DNA of 64,000 nucleotides from Buttiauxella sp049686335 (GCF_049686335.1 NZ_JBAVHX010000005.1:13776-77775), one strand, 5' to 3'; positions 18,337 to 28,872 are shown, counted from the stretch's first letter. Program-made: numbers and translations. Notes: generated from the sequence alone by a model not told the origin.

Positions 18337-20319
18337 TTATGACTTCTGGAATACGCAGACTCCGTGCGCCGGACCATGCCATACAGCCATCACCACCGGG
18401 TTGTCTTCACCGGCAAACGGAGGAATGGCGCGCCATTCCCCTTCGGGTAGTACGATGTCGGCCACTTCTTCGGTAGCGTTAATCGTAATAAGCCAACGTT
18501 CTGAAAGCTGGATTTGCAGGCGATGAACGCCGTTTTCCCACTCGTCAGCACTCAGAGGCTGAGCCTCTTTATTCCACCAGCGCACATTGCCATCACCGTC
18601 CTCCCACCAGACGTTTCGGGTAAGTGCCGGAATCGTCTTGCGTAGATGAATCAATGCCGCGGTAAATGTGGTTAAGCCATCGTTACAATGCTCCCAGTCA
18701 AGCCATGTCAGTTGGTTATCCTGGCAATAAGCGTTGTTATTACCGTGCTGGCTGTGACCATGTTCGTCACCGGCCAAAAGCATCGGCGTCCCCTGGGAAA
18801 GCAGTAACAATGTCAGTAAGGCGTGAACACTGTCGCGCCGCCGTTCTTTGATATACAACGAGGCTTCCAGCCCTTCGAAGCCGTAGTTATTACTGTAGTT
18901 ATTGTTGGTGCCATCACGGTTGTCTTCGCCGTTCGCTTCATTGTGTTTTTGATTGAAGCTGACACAATCACGCAGCGTGAAACCATCATGCGCCGTGATT
19001 AAATTGATGCTGGTTGAAGGCTTACGCTCGCCTCGACGATACACATCGCTCGAACCGGCAAAGCGGCACGCGAATCCTCCTAACGATAGATCTTGTCGCA
19101 GCCAGAAACGCCGCATGCCATCACGAAAATGGTCATTCCATTCCGCAAATAACGGCGGATAGTTGCCGACCTGATAACCGCCCGGGCCAATATCCCACGG
19201 TTCAGCAATCAGTTTTATTTGCGACAACACCGGATCGTTTTTGATGGCTTCAAAAAGCGGTGCATCCTGGCGAAACTCCGGCGTACGCCCCATGATCGAC
19301 GCCAAATCAAAACGGAAACCGTCAACATGCAGGCTATCCACCCAGTAGCGCAGGCAATCCACGACCTGGTCGACCACCCCTGGGGTACTCAAATTCAACG
19401 TATTACCGCAACCCGTCCAGTTTTGGTAATCGCCATTCTCCATTAACCAATAATAGCTACGGTTATCGATTCCGCTTAGTGAGAGAGTCGGGCCATCGCG
19501 ATCCAGCTCGGCACTGTGGTTGAGCACAATGTCGAGAATCACCTCAATACCCGCGCTGTGTAGCGCTTTAATCGCACCTCGTAACTCATTGGCGGCATTG
19601 AGCGGATCGTGATTTACCGCGTAATAACCTTCGACGGCATAGATGGAGCGCGGGTTATAGCCCCAGTAGTTGCTCAGTCCGAGATGTGAAACGCGCGGCT
19701 CGCTAACAAAATGTGCCACCGGCAATAGCTCAAGCGCCGTGATCCCTAAGCGTTTGAAGTAGTTAATCATCACCGGATGGCCAAGTGCGGCGTAAGTTCC
19801 GCGCAATTCTTCGGGAATGCCTGGGTGAAGCAGCGTCAGACCGCGAACATGCGCTTCGTAAATTATGGTATCGCCCCACGCAGTGCGCGGATGTTCATCG
19901 TCTTCCCAGTCAAACTTATCCTGCACCACCACGCATTTCGCCATATGCGGGGCGCTGTCTTCCAGATTCGGTTCGTCATAACCGCCATGCAAATGGGGAT
20001 GATGTTCAACCCCACCCGCCACCACGCGGGCGCAAGGGTCGAGCAGCAATTTGGCCGGGTTAAATCGGTGGCCGTTTTGCGGTTCCCACGGCCCATGCAC
20101 GCGGTAGCCGTACTTCAAACCAGGTCTGGCGTTAGGCAAATACCCGTGCCAGATGTCGCCGGTTCGTACCGGTAAATCATAGCGTTGCTCGTGGCCATGC
20201 TCGTCGAACACGCACAGTTCGACTTTATGAGCATGGGCGGAAAACAGAGTGAAATTCACCCCTTTCCCGTCGTAGTACGAGCCGTACGGCGCGGAATTCC
20301 CAGCGCTGAGTTGAGTCAT
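18337..20319 (-). CDS. glgX: Glycogen debranching enzyme GlgX
   Basis: 660 aa (E. coli 657). GH13 isoamylase-type enzyme with an N-terminal CBM48 domain; catalytic residues are seen in DGFRFDLASIMGR (nucleophile), KLIAEPWDIG (acid/base) and TAHDGFTLRD. It hydrolyses alpha-1,6 branches of phosphorylase-limit dextrin. Its start overlaps the glgB stop by 4 bp (ATGA) and it ends 14 bp before glgC. Confidence 0.97.
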   Translation of the reverse strand: MTQLSAGNSAPYGSYYDGKGVNFTLFSAHAHKVELCVFDEHGHEQRYDLPVRTGDIWHGYLPNARPGLKYGYRVHGPWEPQNGHRFNPAKLLLDPCARVVAGGVEHHPHLHGGYDEPNLEDSAPHMAKCVVVQDKFDWEDDEHPRTAWGDTIIYEAHVRGLTLLHPGIPEELRGTYAALGHPVMINYFKRLGITALELLPVAHFVSEPRVSHLGLSNYWGYNPRSIYAVEGYYAVNHDPLNAANELRGAIKALHSAGIEVILDIVLNHSAELDRDGPTLSLSGIDNRSYYWLMENGDYQNWTGCGNTLNLSTPGVVDQVVDCLRYWVDSLHVDGFRFDLASIMGRTPEFRQDAPLFEAIKNDPVLSQIKLIAEPWDIGPGGYQVGNYPPLFAEWNDHFRDGMRRFWLRQDLSLGGFACRFAGSSDVYRRGERKPSTSINLITAHDGFTLRDCVSFNQKHNEANGEDNRDGTNNNYSNNYGFEGLEASLYIKERRRDSVHALLTLLLLSQGTPMLLAGDEHGHSQHGNNNAYCQDNQLTWLDWEHCNDGLTTFTAALIHLRKTIPALTRNVWWEDGDGNVRWWNKEAQPLSADEWENGVHRLQIQLSERWLITINATEEVADIVLPEGEWRAIPPFAGEDNPVVMAVWHGPAHGVCVFQKS

Positions 20320-22502
20320 TCAGCCTCCCGTACCAGCCAGATGGTAGAAAGCGGTGGCAGCGTCAGGCTTAATGAATGCTCGCGCCCATGGCTTGGGATT
20401 GCATCACTGTGCACCGACCCGCTATTGCCGGTATTGCTGCCGTGATAATGCATGGAGTCAGTATTAAGCTCTTCACGCCAACGGCCAGGTTGGTTAATGC
20501 CGAACCGATAGTGGTGACGCGGCACCGGGGTAAAGTTGCTGGCGACAATGATTTCATTACCCTGCGAATCGCGGCGCACGAAGATAAAGACCGAGTTAAC
20601 GTTGTCTTCAACCACCAGCCATTCGAAACCGTAGCTGTCGAAATCCAGCTCGTGCATCGCGGCATGATGGCGATAGGTGCGGTTTAAATCGCGCACCAGT
20701 CGTTTCACGCCGTGGTGCCAGTTATCGCCCCCTTCCAGCAAGTGCCAGTCGAGGCTGCTGTCGTGGTTCCATTCCCGTCCCTGAGCGAACTCATTGCCCA
20801 TAAACAGCAATTTTTTGCCAGGGAACGCCCACATCCAGCCGTAGTAAGCACGCAGGTTGGCAAATTTTTGCCATGCGTCACCCGGCATGCGGTCGAGAAT
20901 AGATTTTTTACCGTGCACCACTTCATCGTGCGACAAAGGCAGAACGAAGTTTTCGGTGCTGTTGTACAACATGCCGAAGGTCATTTTGTCGTGATGATAC
21001 TGGCGATGAACCGGATCGAGTTTCATGTAATCAAGCGTGTCGTGCATCCAGCCCAGGTTCCATTTAAACCAGAACCCCAGCCCGCCCATCGACGCAGGAC
21101 GCGAGACACCATTAAAATCCGTCGACTCTTCCGCCATCGTCACCGCACCTGGCGTCTGTTCGCCGATAATGCGATTGGTGCTACGCAGGAATTCGATGGC
21201 CTCGAGGTTTTCACGCCCGCCTTTATCGTTCGGGATCCACTCACCAGGCTGGCGGCTGTAATCGCGGTAAATCATCGACGCCACCGCATCGACGCGTAAT
21301 CCATCGATACCGAAACGCTCAATCCAGTACAGCCCATTGCCCACCAGATAGTTGCTGACTTCACGCCGTCCATAGTTATAAATCAGCGTGTTCCAGTCCT
21401 GGTGATAGCCTTCACGCGGGTCGCCGTGTTCATAGAGCGAGGTACCATCGAATTTCGCCAGACCCGCATCATCCGTCGGAAAATGCCCTGGAACCCAGTC
21501 GAGCAGCACGTTCAAGCCCGCAGCATGGGCGGCATTAATAAAGTAACGGAAGTCTTCACGCGTGCCGAAACGGCGCGTTGGTGCATACAGCCCTTGTGGC
21601 TGGTAACCCCAGCTGCCATCGAACGGATGCTCGTTAATCGGCAACAGTTCGAGGTGGGTAAAGCCCATCTCTTTCACGTACGGCACCAGTTGGTCCGCCA
21701 GTTCGCGGTAGCTGAGCCAGAAATTATTGTCGGCGTGGCGACGCCAGGACCCGAGATGCACTTCATAAATTGAAATCGGCTGATCAAAACCATTGGCACG
21801 CTGGCGTGCAGGGCTGAGCGTAGTTTTCTCCGGCAAGCCACAAATAAGCGATGCCGTTTCTGGCCGCATTTGTGACTCAAAGGCATACGGGTCAGCCTTC
21901 AGGCGCAAATTACCTTCGATATCAATCAGTTCAAATTTGTATAACTGCCCAGGATGAGCACCGGGAATGAAAAGTTCCCAGATCCCGCTTTCGCGGCGTA
22001 AACGCATTGGATGGCGACGACCATCCCAATAGTTAAACTGCCCAACGACAGAGACTCGGCGGGCGTTCGGTGCCCAAACGGAGAAACGTGTGCCGGTGAC
22101 GCCATCCATTGTGTCGGCGTGAGCACCGAGTGTTTCGTAAGGGCGTAAATGCGTGCCTTCGGACAATAACCAGCTATCCACATCCTGGATTAACGGCCCA
22201 AAGCGATACGGATCATCAATAAGATTTTCATGGCCATGCCACATGACAGCCAGTTGATAACGGAATAGATTTTTACGACGGGGGATAATCCCGCAAAAGA
22301 AACCACGTGAATCGATGCACTCTAACTTACCGACCTTTCCCCCAGTTTTTGGTTCGATGACCCACACTTCGGTGGCGTCAGGCAACAGGGCACGAACTTC
22401 CAGCCCGGCTTCTGTTTTATGCATTCCCAGCAAGGAAAATGGATCAGCAAAATGACCCGCAATTAGCGCATTTATCACGTCTTTTTCTGGATGAACAGAC
22501 AT
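20316..22502 (-). CDS. glgB: 1,4-alpha-glucan branching enzyme
   Basis: 728 aa from the ATG at 22502 (MSVHPEKDVINAL), equal to E. coli; the in-frame codon at 22529 adds nine residues without support. GH13 with an N-terminal CBM48. Catalytic motifs: DGLRVDAVASM, TMAEESTDF and LPLSHDEVVHGK. It introduces alpha-1,6 branches into the glucan. First gene of the glg operon, with 386 bp of upstream space holding an ERIC and the asd terminator. Confidence 0.97.
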   Translation of the reverse strand: MSVHPEKDVINALIAGHFADPFSLLGMHKTEAGLEVRALLPDATEVWVIEPKTGGKVGKLECIDSRGFFCGIIPRRKNLFRYQLAVMWHGHENLIDDPYRFGPLIQDVDSWLLSEGTHLRPYETLGAHADTMDGVTGTRFSVWAPNARRVSVVGQFNYWDGRRHPMRLRRESGIWELFIPGAHPGQLYKFELIDIEGNLRLKADPYAFESQMRPETASLICGLPEKTTLSPARQRANGFDQPISIYEVHLGSWRRHADNNFWLSYRELADQLVPYVKEMGFTHLELLPINEHPFDGSWGYQPQGLYAPTRRFGTREDFRYFINAAHAAGLNVLLDWVPGHFPTDDAGLAKFDGTSLYEHGDPREGYHQDWNTLIYNYGRREVSNYLVGNGLYWIERFGIDGLRVDAVASMIYRDYSRQPGEWIPNDKGGRENLEAIEFLRSTNRIIGEQTPGAVTMAEESTDFNGVSRPASMGGLGFWFKWNLGWMHDTLDYMKLDPVHRQYHHDKMTFGMLYNSTENFVLPLSHDEVVHGKKSILDRMPGDAWQKFANLRAYYGWMWAFPGKKLLFMGNEFAQGREWNHDSSLDWHLLEGGDNWHHGVKRLVRDLNRTYRHHAAMHELDFDSYGFEWLVVEDNVNSVFIFVRRDSQGNEIIVASNFTPVPRHHYRFGINQPGRWREELNTDSMHYHGSNTGNSGSVHSDAIPSHGREHSLSLTLPPLSTIWLVREAE

Positions 22503-22712
22503 GGGTATCGTCCTGTTTTTTTGTCTCATCCCGGCGCTACGCTTACGCGCTCAGGTGAAAATTATCATTGACCTAACAGGCAGCGTAAAAGAACTCCTGT
22601 AAGCTGCTCCGCCCAACAACTCATCACGACAGTTTTCGCCGCCCTGAATAAAGCATAGCCAACGCTCTGTTTTGCTCCCGAAAATTAATGAACTAAAGTC
22701 ATACGTTCCATG

Positions 22713-22838
22713 TATACCCAAAAAAATCGAGTTATGGGAAGGCGGTAAACTCAGGAATCCCCAGGAGCTGACTTAAGTAAGTGACTGGGGTGACGGAGTG
22801 CAACCAACACACCCATAACTTGAAGTATGAAGGGTATA
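22713..22838. repeat. Standard-length ERIC element between glgB and asd
   Basis: 126 bp, the canonical ERIC size. It contains AATCCCCAGGAGCTGACTTA and AAGTAAGTGACTGGGGTGA, almost identical to the classical ERIC PCR primer sites, and ends ACTTGAAGTATGAAGGGTAT. Confidence 0.93.
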
Positions 22839-22847
22839 TGACGTGAT

Positions 22848-22870
22848 AAAAAAAGGGGCTGCAATGCCCC
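22848..22870 (-). terminator. Rho-independent terminator of asd
   Basis: On the minus strand GGGGC-ATTGCA-GCCCC is followed by seven T residues, about 19 bp after the asd stop codon. Confidence 0.85.
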
Positions 22871-22888
22871 TCTTGTAAATAAGTGTAC

Positions 22889-23995
22889 TTATGCGAGCAA
22901 GCGCAACATTCTGCGCAACGGCTCTGCAGCGCCCCACAATAATTGGTCGCCAACTGTGAAGGCTGACAGGTATTCCGGACCCATGTTGAGTTTACGCAGA
23001 CGACCGACCGGAGTGGTCAGTGTGCCAGTCACTGCCGCAGGAGTCAGTTCGCGCATAGTGACTTCGCGATCGTTTGGCACCACTTTCGCCCACTCGTTAT
23101 GGCTGGCCAGCATCTCTTCGATGGTTGGCAGCGAGACGTCTTTTTTCAGTTTGATAGTGAACGCCTGGCTGTGGCAGCGCAGTGCGCCAACACGAACACA
23201 CAAGCCATCAACCGGGATAATGCTGCCAGTATTCAGGATCTTGTTAGTTTCAGCCTGACCTTTCCACTCTTCGCGGGTTTGGCCGTTATCGAGCTGCTTG
23301 TCAATCCATGGGATCAGGCTTCCCGCTAATGGCACGCCGAAGTTATCCGTTGGCAGGCCGCCGCTACGGGTCAAATCGGTAACTTTGCGTTCGATATCCA
23401 GAATAGCAGAAGCAGGATCGGCAAGCTCAGTCGCCACATGATTGTGCAGTTGACCCATTTGGCTCAGCAGTTCACGCATATGACGCGCACCGCCGCCGGA
23501 AGCCGCTTGATAAGTCGCCACAGACACCCATTCAACCAGGTTGTTTGCAAACAGGCCGCCGAGGGACATCAGCATCAGGCTGACGGTACAGTTGCCGCCA
23601 ACAAAGGTTTTGACGCCGTTGTTCAGACCTTCCTGAATAACGTGCTGGTTAATCGGGTCGAGAATAATAATCGCGTCATCTTTCATACGCAGAGAAGAAG
23701 CCGCATCAATCCAGTAACCTTGCCAACCGCTTTCACGAAGCTTTGGATAGATTTCGTTGGTATAATCGCCGCCCTGGCAGGTAATGATAATGTCCAGCGC
23801 CTTCAGCGCTTCCAGGTCATATGCGTCCTGCAACGTGCCGTTGTTCTGGCCAGCAAAAGACGGGGCCGCGAGGCCTAACTGGGAAGTGGAGAAGAAAACC
23901 GGACGAATGGCGTCAAAATCACGCTCCTCAACCATGCGTTGCATGAGTACGGAACCGACCATACCGCGCCAACCGATAAAACCAACATTTTTCAT
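22889..23995 (-). CDS. asd: Aspartate-semialdehyde dehydrogenase
   Basis: 368 aa from the ATG at 23995 (MKNVGFIGWRGMVGS), aligned with E. coli Asd (367); the frame upstream to 24079 is not conserved. It reduces aspartyl-phosphate to aspartate semialdehyde with NADPH, the branch point to lysine/diaminopimelate, threonine and methionine. Catalytic Cys in GGNCTVSLMLMSLGG (about 136) and His in ALRCHSQAFT. Confidence 0.98.
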   Translation of the reverse strand: MKNVGFIGWRGMVGSVLMQRMVEERDFDAIRPVFFSTSQLGLAAPSFAGQNNGTLQDAYDLEALKALDIIITCQGGDYTNEIYPKLRESGWQGYWIDAASSLRMKDDAIIILDPINQHVIQEGLNNGVKTFVGGNCTVSLMLMSLGGLFANNLVEWVSVATYQAASGGGARHMRELLSQMGQLHNHVATELADPASAILDIERKVTDLTRSGGLPTDNFGVPLAGSLIPWIDKQLDNGQTREEWKGQAETNKILNTGSIIPVDGLCVRVGALRCHSQAFTIKLKKDVSLPTIEEMLASHNEWAKVVPNDREVTMRELTPAAVTGTLTTPVGRLRKLNMGPEYLSAFTVGDQLLWGAAEPLRRMLRLLA

Positions 23996-24158
23996 AGCGA
24001 CTAATCCTGCAGAGATGTTTGCGTTGTGTGCATTTACTGGAACATACGTCCACATTACAAAATGCTGCCAAAGTCGCAAGTGAAATTAATCAATGATATG
24101 CAAGCTATTAGAAATACAGCTTATCAATGAAGATTTTAATAATTAGAGAACACCATTA

Positions 24159-24752
24159 ATGACTGAAATTATTTCTGCGGCAGTACTGTTAATCCTGATT
24201 ATGGACCCGTTGGGAAACCTGCCGATTTTTATGTCGGTACTCAAGCATACTGAGCCGAAACGTCGCCGGGCTATTATGATCCGCGAGTTGCTTATTGCTC
24301 TGATAATCATGCTTATTTTCCTGTTTGCCGGGGAAAAAATCCTCGGATTCCTGAACCTGCGCGCAGAAAGCGTTTCAATTTCCGGCGGGATCATTCTGTT
24401 CCTGATTGCGATTAGAATGATTTTCCCAAGCCATGAAGGGAATGCCTCTGGCCTGCCTGCGGGTGAAGAGCCGTTTATCGTGCCGCTGGCGATCCCGCTA
24501 GTTGCCGGGCCTACATTACTCGCAACGTTAATGTTGTTATCGCACCAGTATCCGAATCAGATGGGGCATTTAGTCGCCGCGCTGCTGCTGGCATGGGGCG
24601 GAACCGTAGCGATTTTGCTGCAATCGTCGCTTTTCTTACGTTTACTGGGAGAGAAAGGCGTGAATGCGCTGGAACGTTTAATGGGTCTGGTATTGGTGAT
24701 GCTGGCAACTCAAATGTTCCTCGATGGCCTGCGGGTCTGGATGAAGGGATAA
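24159..24752 (+). CDS. yhgN: MarC/YhgN family inner-membrane protein
   Basis: 197 aa, all but identical in layout to E. coli YhgN. Six predicted membrane helices, beginning IISAAVLLILIMDPLGNLPIF and including the conserved PLAIPLVAGPTLLATLMLL block. MarC-family (formerly NAAT) proteins are of uncertain function. It is divergent from asd. In E. coli gntU follows it; here yicI follows. Confidence 0.95.
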   Translation: MTEIISAAVLLILIMDPLGNLPIFMSVLKHTEPKRRRAIMIRELLIALIIMLIFLFAGEKILGFLNLRAESVSISGGIILFLIAIRMIFPSHEGNASGLPAGEEPFIVPLAIPLVAGPTLLATLMLLSHQYPNQMGHLVAALLLAWGGTVAILLQSSLFLRLLGEKGVNALERLMGLVLVMLATQMFLDGLRVWMKG

Positions 24753-24759
24753 GTTTTTA

Positions 24760-24843
24760 GTCCCTCTCCCTCAGGGAGAGGGCCAGGGTGAGGGTGAAAA
24801 ATCAACCCCTCATCCCAACCTTCTCCCCAGGGAGAAGGAGAAA
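24760..24843. repeat. CCCTCTCC-type palindromic repeat between yhgN and yicI
   Basis: CCCTCTCCCTCAGGGAGAGGG and TTCTCCCCAGGGAGAA form two hairpins, flanked by complementary AGGGTGAGGG and CCCCTCATCCC. Related arrays lie at 46456 and 50129. This family is different from the GCGGAT REP-like family. Confidence 0.85.
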
Positions 24844-24850
24844 GACCAAA

Positions 24851-27175
24851 TTAAAGCTCGATAACCAGCCGCGACTCTGCGGAATCCGGCGTCACGACCA
24901 CGCCGTGCTCACCCGCCGCACTCTTACCTTGCTTCACGCCTTTCACGTCACCGATGTTGCGCAAACACAGTGTCCAGTCTTTCGCCTGGCCGTCACCCTG
25001 CACCGTCAGCGCATTGCCTTCACGCTTAACTTTCAGCGTATAGATAACCGAACCGTCTGCCGCCGGGACTTCGCAGATAGCTTCGCGGCCATCATCCAGA
25101 TTAAACAGCTGGAAAGCGGTGCCTTCATGCCATGCGTAATCCGGTTTCTGGTCGTTGTTACCCAGTGCAAGCAGCGTGTTGTCACGCACATAAACCGGCA
25201 AGCTCAGGAAGTCATGCTGCTGTTTGTGCCAACGACTGCCCTGCGCTTCATGATTGGTCAGCAGATGCGTCCAGCGGCCTTCTGGCAGATAGAACTGCAC
25301 ATCGCCCGCTTCACTGAACACCGGCGCAACCATCACCGAATCGCCCAGCATGTACTGACGGTCAAGATAATCGCAGCCAGGATCGTCCGGGAACTCCAGC
25401 ATCATTGAACGCATCATCGGCGTACCGAACTCTGCGGCCTGCGCAGCCTGGCGATAGAGATAAGGCATCATGCGCGATTTCAACTGCGTGAAGTGGCGCA
25501 CCACGTCGCAGGCTTCATCGTCATACGCCCAAGGCACACGGTAGGATTTGCTGCCGTGCAGGCGACTGTGGCTGGAGAGCAGCCCGAACGCGCACCAGCG
25601 TTTGTAGACATGCGCAGGCGCGGTGTTTTCGAAGCCGCCAATGTCATGGCTCCAGAAACCAAAGCCGGACATCCCCAGCGATAACCCGCCGCGCAGGCTT
25701 TCCGCCATAGATTCATAGTTGGCGTAGCAGTCGCCGCCCCAGTGAACCGGGAATTGTTGTGCACCGACGGAAGCTGAACGGGCGAAGAGCACCGCTTCTT
25801 CGTCGCCGAGTTCCTGTTTGAGCACATTCCACACCAGTTCGTTGTAGAAGAACGCGTAATGGTTATGCATTTTTTGCGGATCAGAGCCGTCATGCCAGAC
25901 CACATCCGTTGGGATGCGCTCGCCGAAGTCGGTTTTGAAGCAGTCCACACCCATGCGCACCAGGCGTTTCAGGTGGCCGGCATACCATTCGCAGGCTGCT
26001 GGATTGGTAAAATCTACAATTCCCTGCCCTGGCTGCCATTTATCCCACTGCCATACCGCGCCATTCGGGCGTTTGAGCAGATAACCTTTTTCCATCCCTT
26101 CGCGGAACAACGGGGATTTCTGGCCGATGTACGGGTTAATCCACACGCAGATTTTCAGACCACGCGCTTTCAGGCGTTTCAGCATCCCTTCCGGGTCGGG
26201 GAAGGTCACCGGGTCCCACTCGAAGTCACACCACTGGAAGGCTTTCATCCAGAAGCAGTCGAAGTGGAAAACGTGCAGCGGCAGATTGCGCTCGGCCATG
26301 CCATCGATAAAGCTGTTCACCGTCGCTTCGTCGTAATTGGTGGTGAATGACGTGGTGAGCCATAAACCGAATGACCACGCTGGCGGCAGCGCCGGACGGC
26401 CTGTGAAGCGGGTGTAACGGTCGAGTACCGCCTTCGGCGTTGGGCCGTCGATAACGAAGTACTCGAGGTATTCGCCTTCCACGCTGAATTGCACTTTGGA
26501 GACTTTTTCGGAACCGACTTCAAAAGAGACACATTCCGGATGATTCACCAGCACGCCGTAACCACGGTTAGTCAGGTAGAACGGGATGTTTTTGTAGGAT
26601 TGCTCAGTACTGGTGCCGCCATCGCGGTTCCAGGTTTCCACCGTCTGGCCGTTTTTCACCAGCGCGGTAAAACGCTCGCCGAGGCCATACACCGCCTCGC
26701 CCACGCCCAAATCCAGACGTTCGAATACGTGCGTGCGGCCGGTATTCGCATCCTGCACGTAGCCGTTATTTTTGAATGCACTACCCGTGATGCGTACGCC
26801 ATCGCGCAGGAAATCCAGCGCCCAGTCGTTACCTTTGGCGATACGCACGCTCAGGTTGCCGCTTTTCAGCTCGGCGAAGTCAGCCGTGTTTTGCATCGTC
26901 ACGTGCACGTCTTTGAGCACATTGAGCGGATAATGCGGGCCGTTATTCACCGCGCCCTGGAAGTGTTCAATGCGCACCCCAACGATACCTTCCTGCGGCG
27001 AGAAGAAACGCAGCGTAAACAACGGGGTATCAAGCTGATTGCCACGCTCGCTGACATCTTTGGTGCCTGCATACACCACCATCTCGTTACCGTTCTGCTC
27101 TACGTCAAACACCTGAATCGGGTGAATCAACGCAAGTCCAGGCTGGATCAGCCAGTTACCGTCACTAATTTTCAT
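24851..27175 (-). CDS. yicI: Alpha-xylosidase YicI (GH31)
   Basis: 774 aa (E. coli 772). GH31 enzyme releasing alpha-xylose from isoprimeverose and similar alpha-xylosides. The nucleophile Asp is in CFKTDFGERIPTD and the acid/base Asp in HWGGDCYANYESM; the N-terminal beta-sandwich with NNGPHYPLN is also clear. It lies 16 bp after yicJ, so transporter and hydrolase are one operon. Confidence 0.96.
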   Translation of the reverse strand: MKISDGNWLIQPGLALIHPIQVFDVEQNGNEMVVYAGTKDVSERGNQLDTPLFTLRFFSPQEGIVGVRIEHFQGAVNNGPHYPLNVLKDVHVTMQNTADFAELKSGNLSVRIAKGNDWALDFLRDGVRITGSAFKNNGYVQDANTGRTHVFERLDLGVGEAVYGLGERFTALVKNGQTVETWNRDGGTSTEQSYKNIPFYLTNRGYGVLVNHPECVSFEVGSEKVSKVQFSVEGEYLEYFVIDGPTPKAVLDRYTRFTGRPALPPAWSFGLWLTTSFTTNYDEATVNSFIDGMAERNLPLHVFHFDCFWMKAFQWCDFEWDPVTFPDPEGMLKRLKARGLKICVWINPYIGQKSPLFREGMEKGYLLKRPNGAVWQWDKWQPGQGIVDFTNPAACEWYAGHLKRLVRMGVDCFKTDFGERIPTDVVWHDGSDPQKMHNHYAFFYNELVWNVLKQELGDEEAVLFARSASVGAQQFPVHWGGDCYANYESMAESLRGGLSLGMSGFGFWSHDIGGFENTAPAHVYKRWCAFGLLSSHSRLHGSKSYRVPWAYDDEACDVVRHFTQLKSRMMPYLYRQAAQAAEFGTPMMRSMMLEFPDDPGCDYLDRQYMLGDSVMVAPVFSEAGDVQFYLPEGRWTHLLTNHEAQGSRWHKQQHDFLSLPVYVRDNTLLALGNNDQKPDYAWHEGTAFQLFNLDDGREAICEVPAADGSVIYTLKVKREGNALTVQGDGQAKDWTLCLRNIGDVKGVKQGKSAAGEHGVVVTPDSAESRLVIEL

Positions 27176-27191
27176 GGTTTAAGTCCTTTGA

Positions 27192-28583
27192 CTACTGGAA
27201 TTCTTTAGATACTGGTGAGATTTCAAAATCTTGCTGATTGCGACGCACACCGGCTGCCAGTTCACCGAGGATTTTCGTCAGGAACGGCGTTTTCAGGGTG
27301 TAGAAGCGTTTCGCGACAATGGCGCTAATCAGGTAGCAGATGCCCGGTACGATGGTGAACAGCGCGATAATAATGCTGATGGTGGCGCTGTTTTGCGTCG
27401 TTGCACTGGCGTCGTAACCGCCGCCTGCCAGCATCCAGCCAATCATCGCACCGCCCAGGGCAAGGCCGAGTTTCAGCACAAACAGCGTGCCTGCAAAGCT
27501 GATTCCGGTGAGGCGTTTACCGTTGGTCCATTCGCCGTAATCCACGGTATCGGACATCATCACCCACTGAATTGGGGTGACGAGCTGGTGCAGTACGCCA
27601 ATCACGAAGATGAAGACGAACATCAACACCACGGAGCTCATTGGCACGAAGAACATGGCGAAGCTAAGAACCGCCAGTGCGGCGTTAGTCCACCAGAAGA
27701 CGCTAACTTTGCATTTCCAGTCGGTAAGCGGTTTGGCGGCGGCGCTGCCGATAAGGTTGCCGACACAATACGTCGTCAGGAACGCGGTGAACATCAGCGG
27801 GGAGCCGAGGATCCAGGTGACGTAATACATCATCGCGCCGCCACGGATACACACCGCCATAATGTTGAGAATGGTGAGCAGGCCGACAATGCGCCATTGG
27901 TCGTTTTGCCAGATATCCCGCAAATCTTCACGGGCAGAAGTGGTGCTCGGTGGCGCTTCAACGCGTTCTTTGGTGAAGAAGAAACAGGTCGCCAGCATGA
28001 TAAATGCCACCACGGACAGCACCGCGATACCACCCTGGAAGCCGAAGGCTTTATCTTCGCCACCAATCAATTTCACCAGCGGCATCATCAGCACGGTAGA
28101 CAGCATGCCGCCCGCCGTCGCCAGCACAAAGCGCCAGGATTGCAGGGAGATGCGTTGCGTTGGGTCATTAGTGATAACGCCACCCAACGCGCAATAAGGG
28201 ATGTTGACCACGGTGTACATCAGGGTCAGCAGCGTGTAGGTGATGGCGGCGTAAATCATTTTGCCGTGGAGGCTGAAATCTGGCGTGCTGTAGGCGAACA
28301 CGCAGACAATGCCAAACGGGATGGCGCCGAATAAAATCCACGGACGGAATTTCCCCCAGCGGCTGCGGGTGCGGTCAGCAATCAGCCCCATGCAAGGGTC
28401 TGAAATCGCATCCAGCGCACGTGCCAGCAGGAACATGGTGCCGACAAACCCGGCGGGGATACCGAAGATATCGGTATAGAAGAACATCATGTACATCATG
28501 ACATTATCGAAAATGATATGGCTAGCTGCATCGCCCAGGCCGTACCCAAACTTTTCCTTCGCGGAAAGTATCTGACTTTTCAT
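27192..28583 (-). CDS. yicJ: GPH-family glycoside:cation symporter YicJ
   Basis: 463 aa from the ATG at 28583 (MKSQILSAKEKFGYG), matching E. coli YicJ (460); the upstream in-frame start at 28640 is not needed. Twelve hydrophobic segments; GPH-family motifs FGYGLGDAASHIIF near the N-terminus and DPCMGLIADRTRSRWGKFRP after helix 2. It probably imports the alpha-xyloside cleaved by YicI. Confidence 0.94.
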   Translation of the reverse strand: MKSQILSAKEKFGYGLGDAASHIIFDNVMMYMMFFYTDIFGIPAGFVGTMFLLARALDAISDPCMGLIADRTRSRWGKFRPWILFGAIPFGIVCVFAYSTPDFSLHGKMIYAAITYTLLTLMYTVVNIPYCALGGVITNDPTQRISLQSWRFVLATAGGMLSTVLMMPLVKLIGGEDKAFGFQGGIAVLSVVAFIMLATCFFFTKERVEAPPSTTSAREDLRDIWQNDQWRIVGLLTILNIMAVCIRGGAMMYYVTWILGSPLMFTAFLTTYCVGNLIGSAAAKPLTDWKCKVSVFWWTNAALAVLSFAMFFVPMSSVVLMFVFIFVIGVLHQLVTPIQWVMMSDTVDYGEWTNGKRLTGISFAGTLFVLKLGLALGGAMIGWMLAGGGYDASATTQNSATISIIIALFTIVPGICYLISAIVAKRFYTLKTPFLTKILGELAAGVRRNQQDFEISPVSKEFQ

Positions 28584-28813
28584 TGCTGCATTCCTCGGCC
28601 AAACGACTGCGAAAATTCTCTGGCTATCGTTGTAGAGCATCGGGCGGGCTGCAGGAATTCCAATTTCTGGTTATCAGATTACGTTTCTTGATAAGTGTGA
28701 GCGATGTCGCCCTCTTAGCAGGCTAAGAGTCAAAGAGTGGGTGTTTTTCGTGCGGTTTGATTGATCTGGCTAATAGTTTCAGAAGAATCATGGGGTAAAG
28801 GGGAAAGCATTGT

Positions 28814-28841
28814 TTGGTGGTTTGTGGAAACTGGGTATAAT
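28814..28841 (+). promoter_or_regulatory. selC promoter
   Basis: A perfect TATAAT at 28836-28841 has a possible TTGGTG -35 at 28814-28819 (16-bp spacer). It lies 31 bp upstream of the mature tRNA. Confidence 0.6.
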
Positions 28842-28872
28842 GCGCACCGCCTCCATGTAGCAATCGAGGCCA

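Noticed and set aside
27231..28334. 367-codon plus-strand ORF antisense to yicJ
   Set aside because: Very His/Gln/Gly-rich shadow translation typical of the strand opposite a membrane-protein gene; no homologous motif.
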